DNA of 64,000 nucleotides, taken from contig SJOL01009422.1 of NCBI GenBank assembly GCA_004794785.1, positions 622,584 through 686,583 of the forward strand, given 5' to 3'. Below the pieces are notes generated by a model. It was not told where the DNA came from. It did no database searches and saw only the letters and a list, made by a program, of their open reading frames with translations. Made by a program: the position numbers and the translations under genes. Source of the stretch: Opisthorchis felineus. Its lineage: Eukaryota; Platyhelminthes; Trematoda; Opisthorchiida; Opisthorchiidae. Shown one piece after another: positions 59,850 through 64,000 of the stretch. Every line of letters begins with the position of its first letter. The stretch's first letter is position 1.

Positions 59850-60740
59850 TTTAATGGTATACGTGTTGGTTTTGTTTACGGTTAGTGCTATTCTTTTCTA
59901 AGGCCGTTAACTAAGAACACCGATATACCGATATATCTAACAATTTACAGTAGAAACGTGGAATAACTCGGAAATACTGCTCAACGCTTTTGGAATACAG
60001 TCATTGGATAAACTGTTTTGAATCGGTGACGCTGGATGTAAGGTAAAAGGAAACGTTTTCTCATTGGATGACGTATTGAAAGCTTCGAACGATGTACAAA
60101 GACAAACTAGGAGACTACACTAACCCTGTCTTTTGGGATGGCTTCACTTTGGTGAACTTTGTCTTCGCAAAGCAATAGACACGATTAAACCTCACAAAAT
60201 ACACAATTCCGTAAAAGGCACTACTCTCAAGGTATACCAGTTCATCTTATCCCGTAACACACTGTGGATTATTCGATCTCACCAGCTAGGTTGCTGTGAC
60301 TTTTCTATGCCTCTCAAATGTATCACCCAATGAAACGTACCAGGTCGCCGTTATAGAAAAAGGGTTTACAAAGGTACGGAAAGGATTTTGGTTGCCTGTT
60401 CAGACCCAGAAGAAACTTTTGCAATAGTGAATCTTATGCACTTTCCTGACGAGACTTTCAATGCCCTCTCAGAAAAAAGGGAACCCTCTTAAAATGCCAA
60501 TGCAATCTTGTATTGGATTTCTCCCAACAGTTGAAACTCCAACTTGAGTGAAACAACGTTTCATTTTTGAAGCATCATTGTTAACAGTTTCGTAGCAAGT
60601 TCGAGTGTGCGACTTTTTAACTGGGCGTTGTTGTTTGTCCACAAAAAGTCAAGTTTTACTTCGCCTCTCTAATTCTGCATTCATATTTGCGGGGAAAGGG
60701 GGTGATTTAAATTCTAGCTCTGCATCTATAGAAGTAATAC
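59850..60740. other. 5' flank of peptidase B, no further gene seen
   Basis: The first bases upstream of the start codon match copy A's flank. The remainder, including a 66-codon plus-strand frame at 60,133, is unrecognised. Confidence 0.4.
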
Positions 60741-60744
60741 ACTA

Positions 60745-60860
60745 CTCAAGAGGCTGCTGAAAACCCTTCGACAGCCCATGACAGGTTTTGCACTTCTTGG
60801 GGCTCACCAGGTAGGCGCTGTCCCCTAGTTTCCGTCAACCTTATGTTCTACTTGAAACCT
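60745..60860 (-). mobile_element. hammerhead element fragment, type 1
   Basis: Minus strand: ggggacagcgcctac, CTGGTGA (core changed), GCCC caagaa GTGC, AAAACC, TGTC, atgggctgtcgaag. It keeps both stem I strands (GCCTAC/ATGGGC) better than other copies. The 3' end cttatgttctacttgaaacc matches 2,127-2,144. Confidence 0.6.
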
Positions 60861-60869
60861 TGGAATGAA

Positions 60870-61365
60870 AGGTTCAAACGCACTTGATACGAACCAAGAG
60901 ACATACCTGAGGTGCACTCAAACCACCTAACTATCATTTGCGGGACGTTAAACTGAAATTCTAGTTTCGGGATCTGTCAAATATCTTCCTACTTTTCTAA
61001 CAATACTAGCCGAAGACATTTGAGCATCAGGACGATAATAATGTTGGGCCTACTGTAAAGGAGCTCGCAAATGTCACTGGCAGGTTTCAACTCTAAATCT
61101 GCTGGACAGAATGGTGACCAATACGTCATGAATTATGGGTGTATAAGTACGATCCTTCTCAATAGATTAATCAGGATAGCACGAATCTGGGGGTGGGGGT
61201 AGAAGGTCTCTGGTTTGGATGCATACTACGTGCACTCACCCTTCTGTCGTACTTGAAGTGACCTCTATAAAGGGCCCCTTGTTATTTTCGTCTTAGTACG
61301 GCCATACAGCCTTGTAAATTACGTATGTAGGTAATACTTGAAAACTCCAGTGTTGATTTAGCTAA
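60870..61365. other. no recognisable gene
   Basis: Lies where the 3' part of the minus-strand PLE remnant (GIY-YIG) would be expected. I could not recognise it there. Confidence 0.35.
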
Positions 61366-61369
61366 CTGA

Positions 61370-62110
61370 TCACTTCGGATGTATTTTTGACTTCGAATAG
61401 GAGTATCCCTCTGGCCGCCTGTTCTTTCGGTTGCTGTCCTTGGGAAAGCTTCTTGTCCACGCTTCCGTTGGTAAAATCCCTTAGATACCCATCATCATGG
61501 TTAACCTTGAATAGATGATTTTCTTCCTTCCTTCCTAGATCTGTGGTCCTGCAATATGTCTCCGCTCTCTTCATAAAAGTTGAACCACATCCCTTTTTGT
61601 GGTACATTGAGTGTTTGCTTTTGTAGCTTTGTGTTTGGTCCATATGTTTCCCTTTCCAGTGTATACAGGTTTAGTGAAATCCATTGACCTTCCTGTTCAC
61701 CAAGACGTCCAAAAACGGTGGCCAACTGTTCACTTCCAGTTCGGTTATAAACTTGGTGTCTTCAAAAGAAGCATGGAGAAATTCGCTAACATAGTGTATT
61801 CAAACTCGCTTCATGATGACAAAACTGTCGTCAGCGTGGCGGATGCACAGCTTTCTATTGATAATTGGTAGTATCACTCGCCCTACTTACTGCTTCGCAG
61901 CTCCGGCGACAAATTCTGATATTGGAGATCCCATTGGTGTCCTTTCCAGCTGTTGTAAGTCAAAGCTGAAATATGTGTCCATGCAAAAGTCCAACAGCTT
62001 CCATAGACCTCCGGATTTCATGGTTCCTGTTGCGTTTGGATTATTTCAAATCAGTCTTTTTCTTACTTCTCTGAAAGGGGTTGTGCTTGACTGAAGTGAA
62101 CATTGACGTG
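61370..62110 (-). pseudogene. Penelope-like element remnant, unit B
   Basis: Minus-strand pieces read HADDSFVIMKRV near 61,840 (DD kept), FITELEV and FLDVLVNRKVNG near 61,720. They continue in another frame as KRAETYCRTTDLGRKEENH with GYLRDFTN. Counterpart of 27,260-27,960 and 42,310-43,340. Confidence 0.8.
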
Positions 62111-62454
62111 ACATCAAGCGGAATCATGGTTCCATCATCCTCTCTAGTGACGTTCCGTGGCTCAATCGAACGTGACGCAGGATTATTGAAAGTCTAGGGC
62201 ACAAAATGTAACTTGGATAGGACATTGCATAAGTAGTAGTAGCTTTGTGTCCCAGAACCAGGAGGGAGCATTTGTCCGTACTTTTGTCATGAAGCAGTTG
62301 ACTTGTGTTCCCGAAACGCATACCTTCTGACGACATTTAAAATTGCAGTGTTTACGGTGAATGTGTGCATATACTAGACTGAATAGTCGGTTCATCCAAA
62401 TGAAACGCAATCAGTTATCTTGGCAAGTTATGAGATGGCTGCTGCCGGCGAGAT

Positions 62455-62500
62455 GCGCACTTCTGATGATTCCAAATAAGAATGAAACGACTGTGCGGTG
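62455..62500 (+). ncRNA. hammerhead-like motif, type 3 (unit B)
   Basis: cgcac arm at 62,456-62,460, CTGATGA at 62,463-62,469, stem II-like ttcc/gaat, GAAA at 62,484-62,487, and gtgcg arm at 62,493-62,497 that pairs perfectly with the first arm. Stem II closing pair lost; no clear stem III. Confidence 0.5.
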
Positions 62501-62904
62501 CAAAACAACTGCATTAAGGTGTTGAGCTAAAGTATTAGGTTTGCTGATGTTATATATTTCTTTGGGTGGTGTAGGACGTTCCCGTCGGGCTACACTATTT
62601 CCCGGATTACGTCAACCAGTAAGGAATCGCAGTGTATCCGGTTGGGTTCTGAACTCATTGGATTCTCGCTGAGCGAGCAATTGAATTAGAAAAGCCGTTT
62701 GTGGCTCTGGAGGTCTCCCCTAGATTGATATGAGGGTTGTTTTTTATACTATGGAGTACGAAATTGGAGCCTAGTAACACGAATATTGTTTAAAATCACG
62801 GTACACTGTTCTTCCCGTAGGAATCCTGCCTGGTTCACTCAACTGTATCCTTATTCACAAGACGGGATTTCTCATCAACATATGATTGACGGAATTCCAA
62901 GGAC

Positions 62905-62940
62905 TGCATCTACCTGATGAGCCCTAAGATGGGCAAGGTC
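62905..62940 (+). ncRNA. hammerhead type 1 with lost GAAA box
   Basis: CTGATGA at 62,914-62,920 and a perfect GCCC/GGGC stem II round taagat, but GAAACCGGTC is reduced to AAGGTC. A GGT/GAT trinucleotide run follows (62,943-62,965). Confidence 0.55.
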
Positions 62941-63384
62941 ATTGATGGTGGTGATGGTGGTGATAGGCTGCAGAGGAGTTTTCAGTGACCATTAAGGATA
63001 TGAAGAAATTCATTAAAGCGAAAAAACGCCTTCAGACTCGTCCACAGCAAAGCCAAGAAATGTCAAACTAATCTAGAGTTGATGTCCATCCTTACTTCTA
63101 ACATGCACCCGTAATGGCTTAGGGAAAAGTGTTACCCGAAAACAATGCACGAACATGCCACAATTAATGGATTGCATGATTTCACGTGACTACGACTAAA
63201 CGTCCTTTCAGCTTACTAAAACTACTTAGAAAACAAGTGTCAATATTTGGTCGGGTATTTAATAGCGTAGGGAGATTTGGACAGTTTCAATTTGACTTTC
63301 GTCCTATAATCAAAGTCAGCCTATGCTGAGGACACCTGTTGAGAACCATCGGCAGTGCGCATAGGATCCGAGTGCGGCACTGTG

Positions 63385-63440
63385 AGATGCACAGTACTGA
63401 TGATTCTCAATGAGGATGAAAGATCAATACAGTGCTTCTC
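63385..63440 (+). ncRNA. hammerhead-like motif, type 3, extra copy
   Basis: CTGATGA at 63,397-63,403, then ttctcaatgaggat and GAAA at 63,418-63,421. A second copy within the right end of unit B, followed by a repeat of the 62,500-62,560 flank. Confidence 0.4.
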
Positions 63441-63449
63441 GGGCCCTCA

Positions 63450-64000
63450 CCTCAATCGCATGTGGCTAAAGACTACTAGTCAGCTCTTCTAATCACATAT
63501 TTCCTTATGACGTCTTGTCGTCTATAACCTGCGTATTGCCTAGCAGGATTGTGACTCGATGGGCTCTACGAGGGAGACCAATCGACGTCCGTATTGCAGG
63601 TCTGGGGAAACTGGTGCTAACTGCATTTCAGTTTCAACAATTAAATCAATGAACAAAAACATCCTGGTGTATAGTTTTATCTTTCCTGAGTCCGCTTCTG
63701 GAGGGTGACTTCACGAGTAGATTTAGAATTGTGAAGCTGAGAATGCTTGCCGGGTCATTTTAACTGTACAGTCTACGGGTAGACGAAAAGCATCACATTC
63801 AAAAGATTACTTTATTTCGATGAGTGTCGGGAGAAATAACTTAGGACATCAAGTATGTTTTCTACTGTGTGCTGCTCCTATTCTGGAGAAGGCTGGCTGA
63901 GCAGGGCGGGAAACTTCACATCCGGTGATCTCAATCCACCGTACTCAATTAGAATGTTTTGTACCAAAGCAAAATGCATTCAGAGGCTTGACAAAAAATC
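63450..64000. other. no recognisable gene
   Basis: Short frames only. The end of unit B cannot be placed exactly here. Confidence 0.4.

Larger units (their letters stand above)
44675..63450 (+). repeat. segmental duplication unit B
   Basis: Direct-orientation partner of unit A, larger because of insertions: a LINE RT piece (49.4-49.9 kb), PLE terminal segments (53.48-54.2 and 54.82-55.08 kb) and a nearly complete PLE (55.92-58.86 kb). It starts next to inverted unit C. Confidence 0.85.

Noticed and set aside
1..64000. Bacterial operons or CRISPR arrays
   Set aside because: No long dense coding, no ribosome-binding pattern and no regularly spaced repeats; introns and SINE/LINE/PLE content are eukaryotic.

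Overview
Eukaryotic DNA, most likely from a parasitic flatworm (probably a trematode). The evidence is the repeat content: decayed RTE-type LINEs, Penelope-like elements (PLEs) with GIY-YIG endonuclease, tRNA-derived SINE heads and many hammerhead-ribozyme-like motifs, together with a gene whose short introns are 39-53 nt. There is no operon structure. Most open frames shorter than about 170 codons are chance or transposon remnants.

The main genic content is a pair of paralogous secreted pepsin-family (A1) aspartic peptidase genes on the minus strand. Copy A runs 26,112 to 15,812 and copy B runs 59,846 to 46,507. Each can be assembled from seven exons with GT-AG boundaries, matching phases and no internal stop, giving about 358 and 362 residues. 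Both keep the two catalytic DTGS motifs, but both have Phe at the usual flap Tyr and a very short N-terminal extension. A third, inverted and dead copy (C) lies at 43,654-44,312 on the plus strand.

The genes sit in a diverged segmental duplication: unit A about 13.5-29.2 kb, unit B about 44.7-63.4 kb in direct orientation, and partial inverted unit C about 41.9-44.6 kb ending next to unit B. Later insertions tell the copies apart. Unit B intron 4 carries a nearly complete PLE (55,919-58,864, 13-bp target duplication) and PLE terminal segments. Unit A carries a LINE 3' end at about 18.3-18.8 kb. Unit B carries an RTE reverse-transcriptase piece at about 49.4-49.9 kb.

Left flank (1-13.5 kb): a 278-bp hammerhead-bearing element with a 29-bp target duplication, a G-rich stretch (4.7-6.3 kb) followed by a C-rich one (7.4-9 kb), and RTE LINE reverse-transcriptase and endonuclease fragments. 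Centre (29.2-41.9 kb): mostly unrecognised sequence with SINE heads, a LINE fragment and PLE terminal fragments. Right end: a second PLE remnant shared by all three duplicated units, and several hammerhead remnants.

All calls come from reading the sequence and translations. No alignment program, database search or expression data was used.
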